Below, one piece after another: positions 18,288 to 28,833 of a stretch of DNA of 64,000 bases (positions are counted from its first letter, which is position 1; the number at the start of each line of letters is the position of its first letter). The notes below the pieces were generated by a model, which worked only from the letters and a program-made list of their open reading frames with translations, was not told the origin of the DNA and did no database searches. Origin of the DNA: Paenibacillus sp. Marseille-Q4541 (GTDB lineage: Bacteria > Bacillota > Bacilli > Paenibacillales > Paenibacillaceae); contig NZ_JAGXCY010000017.1 of assembly GCF_018310695.1 (NCBI RefSeq), positions 37,346-101,345 of the forward strand, read 5' to 3'. The translations under genes were made by a program, and so were the position numbers.

Positions 18288-19082
18288 ATGTTTGAGGAAC
18301 TACAGATTGTTGAATCTCCACTCATGAGAAGTACAGAAGATGTGCTTGCGGCTTTTGCATGGGAAGAGGTGCTTTGTAAGCAGGTTGGACTAGGCCACCG
18401 CCCTGTCGCTCATCTGTGGCGCCACGAGAATGCGTTGGTAATTGGGCTGAGAGACCGCAGGTTAAAGGGAGCCGAGAAAGTTTTGCGTGCTTATGAGGAA
18501 GCGGGGCTCGTAACATGCGTTCGTCCTTCTGGTGGGGCGGCAGTCAAACTGACTCCGGGCGTAGTCAATGTATCATTAATTATGCCAAACCCAGACCATG
18601 CGATAAACATACATGATGATTTTAAGAGAATGGTGAGTTACATACAGGAAGCATTGTTACCTTGGGGCATAGAGGCGAAGGCCGGAGAAATTGAAGGTGC
18701 ATTTTGCCCAGGTGATTACGATGTAAGCATTGCTGGCCGTAAATTTTGCGGAATTGCTCAGCGACGTTTGGCAAAGGCATATCTGATTACCGCATTTATT
18801 ATTGTTGAGGATGACGGAGATGAGCTGGCGGCAGAGGTTCGTAATTTCTACGATGCAGCTGCTTCAGAGACAGAAGAGCATTTTCCTCAGGTACAGCAGG
18901 GTACAATGGGAGGGCTGCGTGAACTTGCAGGGGTCCCTTCCTCGGAAGCTTATATGGAGTCACTTGTTCAGGTGCTTCGTCAGAAGGCCGTTCATGTTTA
19001 CAATGGGGCTCAGCCAGATGTGCCAAAGGAAGAAGTGGAAAAAATGATAATTACACTTAGAGAACGTTATGATCGGGACTAA
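18288..19082 (+). CDS. lipL: Octanoyl-[GcvH]:protein N-octanoyltransferase
   Basis: Amidotransferase that moves octanoyl or lipoyl groups from GcvH to E2 subunits in Bacillales lipoate synthesis. 264 residues from ATG 18288 (GGGGAG 8 bases upstream; the ATG at 18264 has no such site). LplA/LipB fold, with RPSGGAAVKLTPGVVNVSL and the LipL-type stretch GAFCPGDYDVSIAGRKFCGIAQRR-like region in which Cys140 corresponds to the catalytic Cys of LipL. Lipoate ligase activity (LplJ) is less likely given that Cys. Confidence 0.86.
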   Translation: MFEELQIVESPLMRSTEDVLAAFAWEEVLCKQVGLGHRPVAHLWRHENALVIGLRDRRLKGAEKVLRAYEEAGLVTCVRPSGGAAVKLTPGVVNVSLIMPNPDHAINIHDDFKRMVSYIQEALLPWGIEAKAGEIEGAFCPGDYDVSIAGRKFCGIAQRRLAKAYLITAFIIVEDDGDELAAEVRNFYDAAASETEEHFPQVQQGTMGGLRELAGVPSSEAYMESLVQVLRQKAVHVYNGAQPDVPKEEVEKMIITLRERYDRD

Positions 19083-19100
19083 AAGGGCCTCCTCTTTCCA

Positions 19101-19142
19101 TATAAAAACAACCTGTTGCTTGTAGCACAGGCTGTTTTTATA
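19101..19142. terminator. Bidirectional terminator after lipL
   Basis: TATAAAAACAACCTGT (19101-19116) pairs with ACAGGCTGTTTTTATA (19127-19142), one mismatch, between convergent genes. Confidence 0.82.
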
Positions 19143-19190
19143 TGGGTTATTTTTTTGCTTCAAACTGCTTCAATGGATTGTCCTGTGAGC

Positions 19191-20441
19191 TCAATAAGGA
19201 GTCCAGCGAAGTTTGCGCGCCTCCATGAAACGTTCGGATACCTCAGGCCAGTAAACGACATTCCACCAGTCTGTAATATATTTTTTTCGTTCATTCTGAT
19301 GCTTGAGGTAATAGGCATGTTCCCATACATCCAGTGGAAGTAAAGGTACAATATCATATTGGGATAGATTCTGATGCTTCTCGGCTTGTAGAATTTCTAG
19401 ACGATGTGCTCTTGGACTCCACACGAGAACCGCCCATCCTCCGCCCTCTACTTTGTTCGCTGCTTCTGTAAAATGCTTTTTGAATGCTTCAAAGCTTCCA
19501 AAATCTTTTCGGATTTGCTCGCCAAGGGAGCCAACCGGTTTACCTCCTCCTTTAGGGTTCATGATGTTCCAGAAGATGGTGTGTAAATAATGTCCAGCGC
19601 CATTAAAGGCAAGCTCTCGTTCCCAATGTTTTACGAGATCAAAATCTCCATCTTTTCTAGCTTCTTGAAGTTTCTTCTCCGCTTTGTTGAGATCATCTAC
19701 ATAGGCTTTATGATGCTTGTCATGATGAATACGCATTGTTTTTTCGTCAATGTAAGGCTCCAGTGCATTATAGGCGTAAGGAAGTGGAGGGAGTTTGTGT
19801 CCTCCGATCGGTACAGGAGACTCAGGTTCGCTTGTTTCAGTTGTACTCTCGGTATGCATCTCTGTCGGAGAAGAAGACGCGGTTAGTGTACCGAAAGATT
19901 CCTCGGCAATCCGTCCGGATATAGCCACTTCGGGGTAAGGGAAAGCTTCTTCTTCCTCCCAGTAGCCGCGTTGTTGCGGCTTTGATACCATTTGTGGATT
20001 TATTAGCTCTGACACTGCATTTTGGCGATCCAAAGGCTTTAGCTGATTCATGTTTTTTTCACATTGATCCCGGATGTGCTGAATGATTACTTTTGCTGAA
20101 GGGTGTTTGGATATAGCATCACTATGACTCATCAGATGATCAAGCTGCCGATGGAACTCTTTGGACTGGGCGAAACAAGTGTGAAGCAAGACATCCATTT
20201 GACCGAGTGCATACTCATTAGCATGGTGAGCTTCATTCTTTGTTTTTTTCATCCAGTCATCTGCCGTATAGCTTGTGCGTTCAAAAACCGACTTCCATTC
20301 ATCTAACAGTTTTGCATAGGGAGTCTCTAGATTAGGCACAACAGGGATGATGATTTGGGTGTATTCCTTTTCAGCATCTTTCCAAGACCTTATCTCCTCA
20401 AGGACGCGCAGTGGCAAATAGGGCCCATACTCCAACTCCAT
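19191..20441 (-). CDS. Superoxide dismutase with long N-terminal helical extension
   Basis: 416 residues, twice the normal SOD. Residues about 215-412 are a complete Fe/Mn SOD: LPPLPYAYNALEPYIDEKTM, ligand His in RIHHDKHHKAYV, GAGHYLHTIFWNIM, and [15 protein letters not shown]. Residues 1-150 are predicted helical with regularly spaced His/Glu (EAHHANEYALGQMD), loosely like DUF2935 helical-bundle proteins; a Ser/Thr/Glu-rich linker (about 185-213) joins them. It is related in layout to the extended SodF-like SODs of Bacillales. Localisation, perhaps spore-associated, is inference; no signal peptide is visible. It uses its own AGGAGG-like site and is transcribed alone. Confidence 0.88.
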   Translation of the reverse strand: MELEYGPYLPLRVLEEIRSWKDAEKEYTQIIIPVVPNLETPYAKLLDEWKSVFERTSYTADDWMKKTKNEAHHANEYALGQMDVLLHTCFAQSKEFHRQLDHLMSHSDAISKHPSAKVIIQHIRDQCEKNMNQLKPLDRQNAVSELINPQMVSKPQQRGYWEEEEAFPYPEVAISGRIAEESFGTLTASSSPTEMHTESTTETSEPESPVPIGGHKLPPLPYAYNALEPYIDEKTMRIHHDKHHKAYVDDLNKAEKKLQEARKDGDFDLVKHWERELAFNGAGHYLHTIFWNIMNPKGGGKPVGSLGEQIRKDFGSFEAFKKHFTEAANKVEGGGWAVLVWSPRAHRLEILQAEKHQNLSQYDIVPLLPLDVWEHAYYLKHQNERKKYITDWWNVVYWPEVSERFMEARKLRWTPY

Positions 20442-20616
20442 ACGCTAGTTACCTCCTGTTATTTTGTCTTATTGTTTTACGATCGCAGTAGCACAATAGA
20501 CGTTATCTCTTTTTTATTTCTATTCTTGTTGGGGCTTGGACTATGATGACTTGTCAAATAATAGGAAACAGGCAGGTGAGGTGTATGTAAAGGTGCGTAG
20601 ATACATGGAAATATAC

Positions 20617-20645
20617 AAAAAAGACACCTTGGTTCAAGGTGTCTT
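20617..20645 (-). terminator. Intrinsic terminator after the alpha/beta hydrolase gene
   Basis: AAGACACCTTG (20621-20631) pairs with CAAGGTGTCTT (20635-20645); on the minus strand it is followed by TTTTG. Confidence 0.8.
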
Positions 20646-20661
20646 GGATTAAAGTACGATA

Positions 20662-21657
20662 TTATTGCTGAGCTAGCTTAATATTACCGAGGAACGTAGA
20701 TACTTTCCGTAAATATTCCTTAGGATGTTCTCTGAATATGAGTTCATGGTGTGCGTCATCAACGATCCATACATCTGACTTCGGATTTGTTTGGTTACTA
20801 GCTAAAAGCTCAGCCATTGGATAAGGGGCTTTGTCATCCTTCGTTCCATGAATGAACAGGATAGGGATATCATAATCCTTTGTTTTTACTTCCTGATACG
20901 GTATCGAATTCAGACTTGTGCCATTGAGAACCGGGAATAACATGGTAAGAAGCTGTAATGTCGGTTGTCTTGGTAGGTTGATCTGATTCTGAATGTTATG
21001 GTAAAGCGTATCTGGCTCAAGTAAGAACGTACTATCCAGTATCATGGCATCAATATCTTTGGATACGAGTGCTGCCTGCAAAGCGGTTCCAGCTCCCATG
21101 GAGAAACCCCAGACGACGACTTCTTGTGAACCCTTCTGCTTAGCGAGTTGTACTGCACCGAGCAACTGTTTGGACTCTGCTTTTCCTCCTGTTGCAACAC
21201 CGCGGCTGTTCTGGGAAGCAAAGCCATAGTCAAACATAATAACATTAAAATTTTGCTGATGAGCATAATGTGCCAGGTCATACATTGGAACCCAGGATTC
21301 CTCGCGGTTCGCACCATAACCATGACTTAAAACGATAGTTTTGCTACTCTGGCTTTCTGCGGGAATATACCATCCATTCACGTTACGACTGCCGTCGATC
21401 GCAGGGAAGGTAACCTCTTCATAGGCCATCCCTTTCGCAAGCATTGGATTAGAATACACCGGTGCCACCGTAGGATTCGAAAGAACCCAGGCGATGAAAG
21501 CATGAAGAGCGATAAAGCAAAATACAAGGAAGAAAATAATGGATAATACAAGGGCTACAATAATATGTTTAAAACGAATCAGCCTTGGCGAGATTGTTGG
21601 AGGAATCGTTGATACGTCTCGTTGAAGATGGCTATTGCTCTTGGATGTAGGAAACAT
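20662..21657 (-). CDS. Membrane-anchored alpha/beta hydrolase
   Basis: 331 residues from the ATG at 21657, chosen because AAGAAGGAGGG lies just upstream; the longer frame from 21693 has none. One N-terminal membrane helix (about 30-58, IIVALVLSIIFFLVFCFIALH) anchors an extracytoplasmic hydrolase domain: nucleophile elbow GFSMGAG, acid in FIHGTKDDKAPY, and catalytic His in DDAHHELIF. Similar to YqkD/BEM46-type hydrolases; substrate unknown. Confidence 0.85.
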   Translation of the reverse strand: MFPTSKSNSHLQRDVSTIPPTISPRLIRFKHIIVALVLSIIFFLVFCFIALHAFIAWVLSNPTVAPVYSNPMLAKGMAYEEVTFPAIDGSRNVNGWYIPAESQSSKTIVLSHGYGANREESWVPMYDLAHYAHQQNFNVIMFDYGFASQNSRGVATGGKAESKQLLGAVQLAKQKGSQEVVVWGFSMGAGTALQAALVSKDIDAMILDSTFLLEPDTLYHNIQNQINLPRQPTLQLLTMLFPVLNGTSLNSIPYQEVKTKDYDIPILFIHGTKDDKAPYPMAELLASNQTNPKSDVWIVDDAHHELIFREHPKEYLRKVSTFLGNIKLAQQ

Positions 21658-21968
21658 ACAGGATTCCCTCCTTCTTGTTAGTATCTTATGCAATCTCTTT
21701 CCATCATGACCGAAGAACTAGTTATCAGATGAGTTCGGGTGAAATTACGACAAAGTATGACAAATGTATCTGAGAGATAATTCGTAACTCTCTTACTATT
21801 ATTTTTAATCCTATGATGTAAAAGTAGGAAAGTCAATCGGATGAGTCGATTTGTTACACAGATGTAATATTCGACAATCTAGTAGCTTAAATAGCTTGTC
21901 AAGTGAAGCAAGCCCTATTCCCAAATGGTGAGATAAGTGCTGCACATCGTAATATAAAAAGAACTAAA

Positions 21969-21983
21969 TGAGATTGATTCTCA
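21969..21983. promoter_or_regulatory. Fur-like box upstream of the IclR regulator
   Basis: TGAGATTGATTCTCA matches 11 of 14 defined positions of the 7-1-7 Fur consensus TGATAATNATTATCA and lies about 10 bp before the -35 element of the next promoter. Confidence 0.35.
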
Positions 21984-21992
21984 ATAATTTTC

Positions 21993-22021
21993 TTTACATT
22001 AAGTATAAGTTCTCATATAAT
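21993..22021 (+). promoter_or_regulatory. SigA-type promoter of the IclR regulator
   Basis: -35 TTTACA (21993-21998), 17-bp spacer, perfect -10 TATAAT (22016-22021). Transcription would start near 22028. The rest of the 375-bp gap before it (21658-21968) shows nothing I can name. Confidence 0.72.
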
Positions 22022-22033
22022 TTATGTAACCAG

Positions 22034-22050
22034 GTTTCACGTGATGAAAC
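22034..22050. promoter_or_regulatory. 17-bp inverted repeat just downstream of the IclR-gene promoter
   Basis: GTTTCACGTGATGAAAC (arms GTTTCA/TGAAAC) between the predicted transcription start and the ribosome-binding site, a good position for autorepression. A closely similar repeat lies in the aconitase leader (35277-35293). Confidence 0.5.
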
Positions 22051-22069
22051 ACGAGAGGGGGATGGTTCT

Positions 22070-22819
22070 ATGGAAGATCAGGATCGCAAATCAACAGTTC
22101 GAGCGGTCGAACGAGCACTGGACATTTTGCTCACTTTTACAGGCCAGACTGACCTTGGGCTAACGGAAATATCCAGCAAGATTGGATTACATAAAAGTAC
22201 GGTACATCGGCTGTTGTCGACGTTGGAGGAAAAAGGTTTTGTCATCCGTAATCCCTCTACGGAAAAATATCGGCTTGGGATTCGGATATGGGAACTCGCC
22301 GCGCATATGTCGCAAAGTGATGACCCCGCCGTGCTGTTGCTACCAGCAATGGAACGGTTGCGTGACAATTTAGGAGAGACCGTTAGTTTGTATTTAAGAG
22401 ATGGGAACGAGCGTATTCGAGTTCAGGCAGTACAAAGTAACCAAGCGATCCGCCGGGTTGCCCCAGTGGGAGCGAGACTTCCCTTGTCTGTTGGTGCTTC
22501 TAGCAAAGTGCTTGTTGCTTTTGCACCTAACGAAGAGCAAGAACAATTAATTACAGAGTTCGATCCCCAGATTCCTTTTGACAAACCAACGTATTTGGCG
22601 CAGCTTCAGGAGATACGAGTACAGGGTTTTGCCACAAGCTATGAAGAAAGAGAGCCAGGGGCAGCGGCAGTTTCTGCACCTATTTTTGATCGTAAGGGAA
22701 ATGTGGCAGCGGCTTTATCCGTTTCAGGACCTGTTAGCAGATTATCTCCTGAGACCCTTTGTGTATACGGGCCCGTGCTTGTGGAAGCAGCGGCGCAGAT
22801 GGGCCTCATGTTACGATAA
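22070..22819 (+). CDS. IclR-family transcriptional regulator
   Basis: 249 residues from ATG 22070, which follows GAGAGGGGG; the upstream in-frame ATG at 21968 lies before the promoter. The N-terminal winged helix-turn-helix is VERALDILLTF...LTEISSKIGLHKSTVHRLLSTLEEKGFV (about 12-60), followed by the IclR effector domain (about 80-249; GETVSLYLRDG, GARLPLSVGASSKVLVAF). Effector unknown. No catabolic operon is adjacent: the next gene is thiC behind its own riboswitch, so its targets may be elsewhere. Confidence 0.92.
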   Translation: MEDQDRKSTVRAVERALDILLTFTGQTDLGLTEISSKIGLHKSTVHRLLSTLEEKGFVIRNPSTEKYRLGIRIWELAAHMSQSDDPAVLLLPAMERLRDNLGETVSLYLRDGNERIRVQAVQSNQAIRRVAPVGARLPLSVGASSKVLVAFAPNEEQEQLITEFDPQIPFDKPTYLAQLQEIRVQGFATSYEEREPGAAAVSAPIFDRKGNVAAALSVSGPVSRLSPETLCVYGPVLVEAAAQMGLMLR

Positions 22820-22959
22820 AGACAGGATTCAAACTAGGGAATTGTAAATATAAGGTTGTATTTCTCACATACTTGAGATACCCTTATAAAGATCGTTAGT
22901 ACCAGTTAGACGGTCAAGCAATATGAATTTGCAGTTACATTACAATGTAATAACAACTT

Positions 22960-23052
22960 ACTAGGGGAGCCCGAAATGCCGGGCTGAGATGGTATCGCAA
23001 GATGCCGGACTCTTTGCACCTGATCTGGATCATACCAGCGTAGGGAAGTAAT
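22960..23052 (+). ncRNA. TPP riboswitch (THI element)
   Basis: The conserved aptamer blocks are present in order: GGGGAGCCC, GGGCTGAGA, ACCTGATCTGGATCATACC and AGCGTAGGGAAG. When thiamine pyrophosphate binds, expression of the downstream thiC should be shut off. Confidence 0.95.
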
Positions 23053-23109
23053 TGGCGATAACATTAGGATCTTATTTTATTCCATTTGAAGTGGCATCAT
23101 GTTTTGGAT

Positions 23110-23138
23110 TCCAGATATGGTTTGACTGTATATCTGGA
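23110..23138 (+). other. Hairpin in the thiC leader between aptamer and terminator
   Basis: TCCAGATAT (23110-23118) pairs perfectly with ATATCTGGA (23130-23138). It may form part of the expression platform or an alternative (anti-)antiterminator; it has no T-run. Confidence 0.45.
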
Positions 23139-23186
23139 GCTCTGTCACAGTTTTAATGGAATGATTAAGAACAGTCTATTGTATAG

Positions 23187-23223
23187 AAGCCGGTTCCCCT
23201 TGCATGGGAATCGGCTTTTTTTA
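23187..23223 (+). terminator. Riboswitch-controlled terminator of thiC
   Basis: AGCCGGTTCCC pairs with GGGAATCGGCT (23206-23216) and runs into TTTTTTT, 80 bases before the thiC start. Confidence 0.85.
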
Positions 23224-23278
23224 TTGTCGTACACTTCTAGCAGCGAAGGTTCATGTGATTCTTTTTCGGGGGCAGTAA

Positions 23279-25120
<1,842 letters not shown>

Positions 25121-25137
25121 AATTATTATAGTAGAGA

Positions 25138-25185
25138 AGCCGTTAGTAACTCCCTTAGGGGGTACTAACGGCTAATTTGATTTTT
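25138..25185 (+). terminator. Intrinsic terminator after thiC
   Basis: AGCCGTTAGTA (25138-25148) pairs with TACTAACGGCT (25163-25173), followed by AATTTGATTTTT. Confidence 0.75.
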
Positions 25186-25219
25186 AGTGTGCTGATCTTC
25201 TACTTTGCATCACGCAATA

Positions 25220-26254
25220 TTAAATGACTTCCTTATTATCATCGATAATCTGTAAGGCAGCATTCCATAAACCAGGAAGGAACTCAAGTAATTGCTGGGA
25301 ACGCAGCTCATAATCTTGAGAGGTTGTTAGACCGAGATCAGACATGAGGTCATGGAATGCAGGTTCATATTTCTTCTTATCTTCTTCCAAAGCGTCCGAT
25401 GCCATGATTTTATGACACCGGGCAAAGGTAGCGACGATCCAGAATACAGCTTCCTGATGATTACCGCTGTGAATCAGTTCCCTGCTACCGTCGATCGCGA
25501 TATGTCTGGCTTCTTCTGTAATATCGCTGCTGAAAAAATAGGGAGTAGAGGATACTTTGACCGCAGCATCAAAAACTTTCTCAAGCTCCGTCAAATGATG
25601 TTCTACCCTCTGTGGAGTTAGATGAGTAGACCCTAGTAGTTCAAGTAGTTCTTCGTATAGGTCCAGCTGATTATACTCCGTCAGCATTTGCCGTGTTTTT
25701 AGGTAGCGTAGCCGAACTGTAGGGTTCCAGAGTGCTGCCACGAGAAGGACATGTGTCGTAATCCCAATGGGGAACACAAGTGAGGGAGCTAGGTCATGCA
25801 TGGGTGCTGAAGTGTCCAGATGCTTTATACCGTTAATTATTTTTTGATATGCTTCCTGACAGCGGCACAGTACCCACTTCCGCTGTGCATATTGGGTGGA
25901 TATCTGTTCATAGAGATTCTGTAGATGGCCCGTCTTGTCCAGAATGATGCTATTGTATCGGAAGCCCCCGGCCAGATGATAGGAACATAGCACCTTTTCT
26001 ACTTCATTGATTTGTTCCATGGAGAGGTAAGTAACTTCAAGCAATACGCCTTGATATGTGAATTTCCCAAGCTTCATAGAAGGTTCCTCTTCAACCACAA
26101 CGACAATATCGATGTCAGAAGCAGGGGGGAGTTCGGCATCCTCAGACAAAGTGATCGTGGAACCACTGAAATAAGCACCATAAAATCCTTCGATTTGTTG
26201 AGCTGTCTCTTTGACCCAGTCACTAGCTAATTGTCTTGCGAGCTTTACATTCAT
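25220..26254 (-). CDS. Nucleotidyltransferase-fold protein
   Basis: 344 residues. An N-terminal Pol-beta-type nucleotidyltransferase motif is visible: YFSGSTIT...ASDIDIVVVV (GS...DxD, about 29-54), followed by EVTYLS supplying a candidate third carboxylate. The rest is mostly helical. It resembles aminoglycoside adenylyltransferase-like proteins of Firmicutes, but I cannot tell whether it modifies a drug, a protein or a nucleotide. Monocistronic on the minus strand, divergent from the manganese catalase. Confidence 0.75.
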   Translation of the reverse strand: MNVKLARQLASDWVKETAQQIEGFYGAYFSGSTITLSEDAELPPASDIDIVVVVEEEPSMKLGKFTYQGVLLEVTYLSMEQINEVEKVLCSYHLAGGFRYNSIILDKTGHLQNLYEQISTQYAQRKWVLCRCQEAYQKIINGIKHLDTSAPMHDLAPSLVFPIGITTHVLLVAALWNPTVRLRYLKTRQMLTEYNQLDLYEELLELLGSTHLTPQRVEHHLTELEKVFDAAVKVSSTPYFFSSDITEEARHIAIDGSRELIHSGNHQEAVFWIVATFARCHKIMASDALEEDKKKYEPAFHDLMSDLGLTTSQDYELRSQQLLEFLPGLWNAALQIIDDNKEVI

Positions 26255-26372
26255 CCTCGTTTCCTCCAGTGGAATAAGAATTTAAGTGCTCCAAGTATAG
26301 TCTCTTATGTATAAAGTATGTCTTTCTAGAACAAAATAGGGCGTCTAAATTTTCGGTATAGGAGGCCCATCC

Positions 26373-27227
26373 ATGTATTTTTACAAAGAAGATTTAATTA
26401 ATATTATTGTACCAGATAAACCTGATCCAGCGGCAGCCAAAGTGATTCAGGAAGCGCTTGGCGGACAATTCGGTGAAATGCGTACCATGATGCAGTATTT
26501 TTTTCAAAGCAGCAATTTTCGGGGGAAAGCAACCCAGTATCGTGATTTGATTCGTGGTGTTTTTCTAGAAGAAATCAGCCATGTGGAGCTTGTGCAACAA
26601 ACGATCAATCAACTTCTCAGTGAGAGTGGAGAAGCGGTTCCCGGTAACGCAGGGGTAGATGAAGCGCCTATTGACGAAGCTGTTCGATTTGCGAATCCAC
26701 ATCACTTCATTATGGGTGGACAAGGTTCACTTCCTGTAGATGCAGGGGGGAATCCATGGCTTGGAAGTTATGTGTATAATCACGGCAATCTTGTTGCGGA
26801 TTTGCTCAATAATGTGGTATTAGAATCTACTGGAGTTCTGCAGAAGACACGTATTTATGAAATGAGCTCAAACAAAACTCTTCGTGAAACCCTTGGGTTC
26901 CTGATTGTTCGGGATAATGCTCATCAGAATGCCTTTGCAAAAGCGCTAGAGACACTCGGAGTAGATTGGGGTAACATTTTTCCTGTTCCTAATTATGACA
27001 TTAACAAGTATCCGGAGTGCCGGAAATATATCGACATGGGTTATCATAACGCCCAGTTCAATTTCAGACTGGATCCAACCCGGATCGCAGAGATCTATTC
27101 AGGAACCTCTCCAAGCCGCAATGGAGGGGAACTTCAAGTGATTGATCCACCAGAAGGTTTCCCGCTGCCTGAACTGCCTGAATTGCCTAATATGCATAGC
27201 CCTGGGCTTTACGATCTGAATCATTAA
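26373..27227 (+). CDS. Manganese catalase (non-haem)
   Basis: Decomposes hydrogen peroxide with a di-manganese centre. 284 residues, ferritin-like. Candidate ligands: Glu in GGQFGEMRTMMQYF, Glu and His in LEEISHVELVQQT, Glu in VLESTGVLQKTR, and His in VRDNAHQNAFAKALE. YdbD-like length; the C-terminal Pro-rich tail (PLPELPELPNMHSP) is typical. Spore-coat CotJC relatives are shorter. Ribosome-binding site AGGAGG. Fits the Mn/peroxide theme of the window. Confidence 0.92.
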   Translation: MYFYKEDLINIIVPDKPDPAAAKVIQEALGGQFGEMRTMMQYFFQSSNFRGKATQYRDLIRGVFLEEISHVELVQQTINQLLSESGEAVPGNAGVDEAPIDEAVRFANPHHFIMGGQGSLPVDAGGNPWLGSYVYNHGNLVADLLNNVVLESTGVLQKTRIYEMSSNKTLRETLGFLIVRDNAHQNAFAKALETLGVDWGNIFPVPNYDINKYPECRKYIDMGYHNAQFNFRLDPTRIAEIYSGTSPSRNGGELQVIDPPEGFPLPELPELPNMHSPGLYDLNH

Positions 27228-27282
27228 AATAGAGAACTCCAAAGCTATCGGATTTTTGTTCTCCATGCCATCGAAACTGAAA

Positions 27283-27328
27283 TAACATAACAAAAACCAC
27301 CCATTAATGGGTGGTTTTTGTTATGTTA
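27283..27328. terminator. Very strong bidirectional terminator
   Basis: 21-bp perfect inverted repeat (27283-27303 with 27308-27328, loop TTAA) containing A5 and T5 runs, between convergent genes. Confidence 0.93.
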
Positions 27329-27372
27329 ACACGCATTTCTTTTTAACAATAAAATTATCAAAAAGATCCTTC

Positions 27373-28812
27373 TTATTGAATGGTTACGGCGTTCTTAATT
27401 CCTTCGGGTACAGGGGGTTTGACCTCTTCTGGTATGCCTGCCTTGAAAGTAATCCCTTTTCTAGATGTACTCTCTGCAAACTCGGATTTTGCTTGTTCCA
27501 AGATGCCATCTTTGTTCAGTAAAAGGTCGTATGCAGACAGCGCCATAATCTGAGCTGCATAATGCATTCCCTTCATCCCAATCGAAGAACCGAAGGAAGC
27601 TGTCGCCTGCCATGTATGGACCTGAACACCAACTGGGGCGCAAGTGGTTGTAATCTGGCCCATAGGAGTAATCCAAGACACATCACCAATGTCAGAAGAA
27701 CCGCCAATGGTTTTTCCATACAATGTTTTCTCATTAATGAAAGGTGTTGCAAGCAGTGTTCCTTCCGGCAGAATGGAAGCTTCCATACTACTCGCTGCGA
27801 GGACATCGGGATGGATGCTATTTCGCAATTGTTCTGCAAACTTCTCTTCTTCTGCAGTGAATTCAATGGGATCTGTGTGCTCTCCTTGGGCATGCATAAG
27901 ATCATTGAGTACAGCATTCGGCAAAGTGTCATAGCAACCGGCTTTAATATGCCAAGAAACAGTCGTTTCAGTCATCATGGCTGCACCTTGCGCTACTTTG
28001 ATGAGTCGCTCGAAAAGATGGTCTACTGCTTTACGGTCTGCTCCTCGAAGGAAGTAATAGACACTGGCCTGATCGGGAACGATATTCGGAGCCTGGCCTC
28101 CGTTCGTAATCTGGTAATGAATACGTGAACCATCCGGCACATGCTCTCTCAAATAGTTCGCTCCTACATTCATCAGCTCCACTGCGTCGAGGGCACTTCT
28201 GCCCAGATGAGGAGCACCTCCAGCATGGGCAGTACGTCCAGAGAAGAAGAACTCTACACCGGTAAGTGCCTGCATACTGTAGTTGGCGGCAGCATTCATG
28301 CTGCCTGGATGCCAGGTAAGTACACAATCCAGATCATCAAATACACCGTCACGTGCCATAAAGGTTTTGCCTGACAGCAGTTCTTCTGCTGGACAACCGT
28401 AGTAACGGATGGTGCCTTGCATCTTATCCTCTATCATTTGCTGCTTAAGTGAAATGATTGCTTCTACCCCCGCTGTACCAAGCAAGTTATGTCCACAACC
28501 GTGGCCGGGCCCTCCCACTGTGATAGGATCATATATCGGACTGACTTGCTGAGATAAACCAGGCAAAGCGTCAAACTCGCCTAAAATGCCGATAATCGGT
28601 TTTCCTGCTCCGTACTCTGCAATAAAAGCGGTTGGGATTCCCCCGACTTCCATCGTAAGAGAGAAACCTTCTTTTTCAAGTAAATGTGCCTGCAAAGAGG
28701 ACGCGTAGGATTCGGTATAGCCAAGCTCTGGTTTTTCCCAAATTTGTTTTGCCATCCGCGTGAATAACTCTTCCTGAGTACGGAGTTTGCCTAGTAACGT
28801 TGATTTGCTCAT
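27373..28812 (-). CDS. M20-family amidohydrolase (AbgB-like)
   Basis: 479-residue zinc metallopeptidase-fold hydrolase of the M20D/AbgB group, which cleave p-aminobenzoyl-glutamate or related amides. Visible motifs: EFDALPGL (metal Asp), GGPGHGCGHNLLGT (metal His), YGCPAEELLSGKTFMA (catalytic Glu-Glu), and FSGRTAHAGGAPHLGRSALDA in the dimerisation domain. It lies just downstream of an MFS carrier (21 bases), so the pair probably imports and hydrolyses an amide-linked substrate. AbgA-like partner is absent. Confidence 0.88.
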   Translation of the reverse strand: MSKSTLLGKLRTQEELFTRMAKQIWEKPELGYTESYASSLQAHLLEKEGFSLTMEVGGIPTAFIAEYGAGKPIIGILGEFDALPGLSQQVSPIYDPITVGGPGHGCGHNLLGTAGVEAIISLKQQMIEDKMQGTIRYYGCPAEELLSGKTFMARDGVFDDLDCVLTWHPGSMNAAANYSMQALTGVEFFFSGRTAHAGGAPHLGRSALDAVELMNVGANYLREHVPDGSRIHYQITNGGQAPNIVPDQASVYYFLRGADRKAVDHLFERLIKVAQGAAMMTETTVSWHIKAGCYDTLPNAVLNDLMHAQGEHTDPIEFTAEEEKFAEQLRNSIHPDVLAASSMEASILPEGTLLATPFINEKTLYGKTIGGSSDIGDVSWITPMGQITTTCAPVGVQVHTWQATASFGSSIGMKGMHYAAQIMALSAYDLLLNKDGILEQAKSEFAESTSRKGITFKAGIPEEVKPPVPEGIKNAVTIQ

Positions 28813-28833
28813 GATATCAGCTCCTTATGATTA

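Noticed and set aside
21870..21876. TTCGACA as a Spo0A box upstream of the IclR gene
   Set aside because: A single 7-mer of this kind is expected several times by chance in 64 kb.
27562..28128. 188-codon ORF antisense to the M20 amidohydrolase
   Set aside because: Overlaps a clear enzyme gene; no family character.
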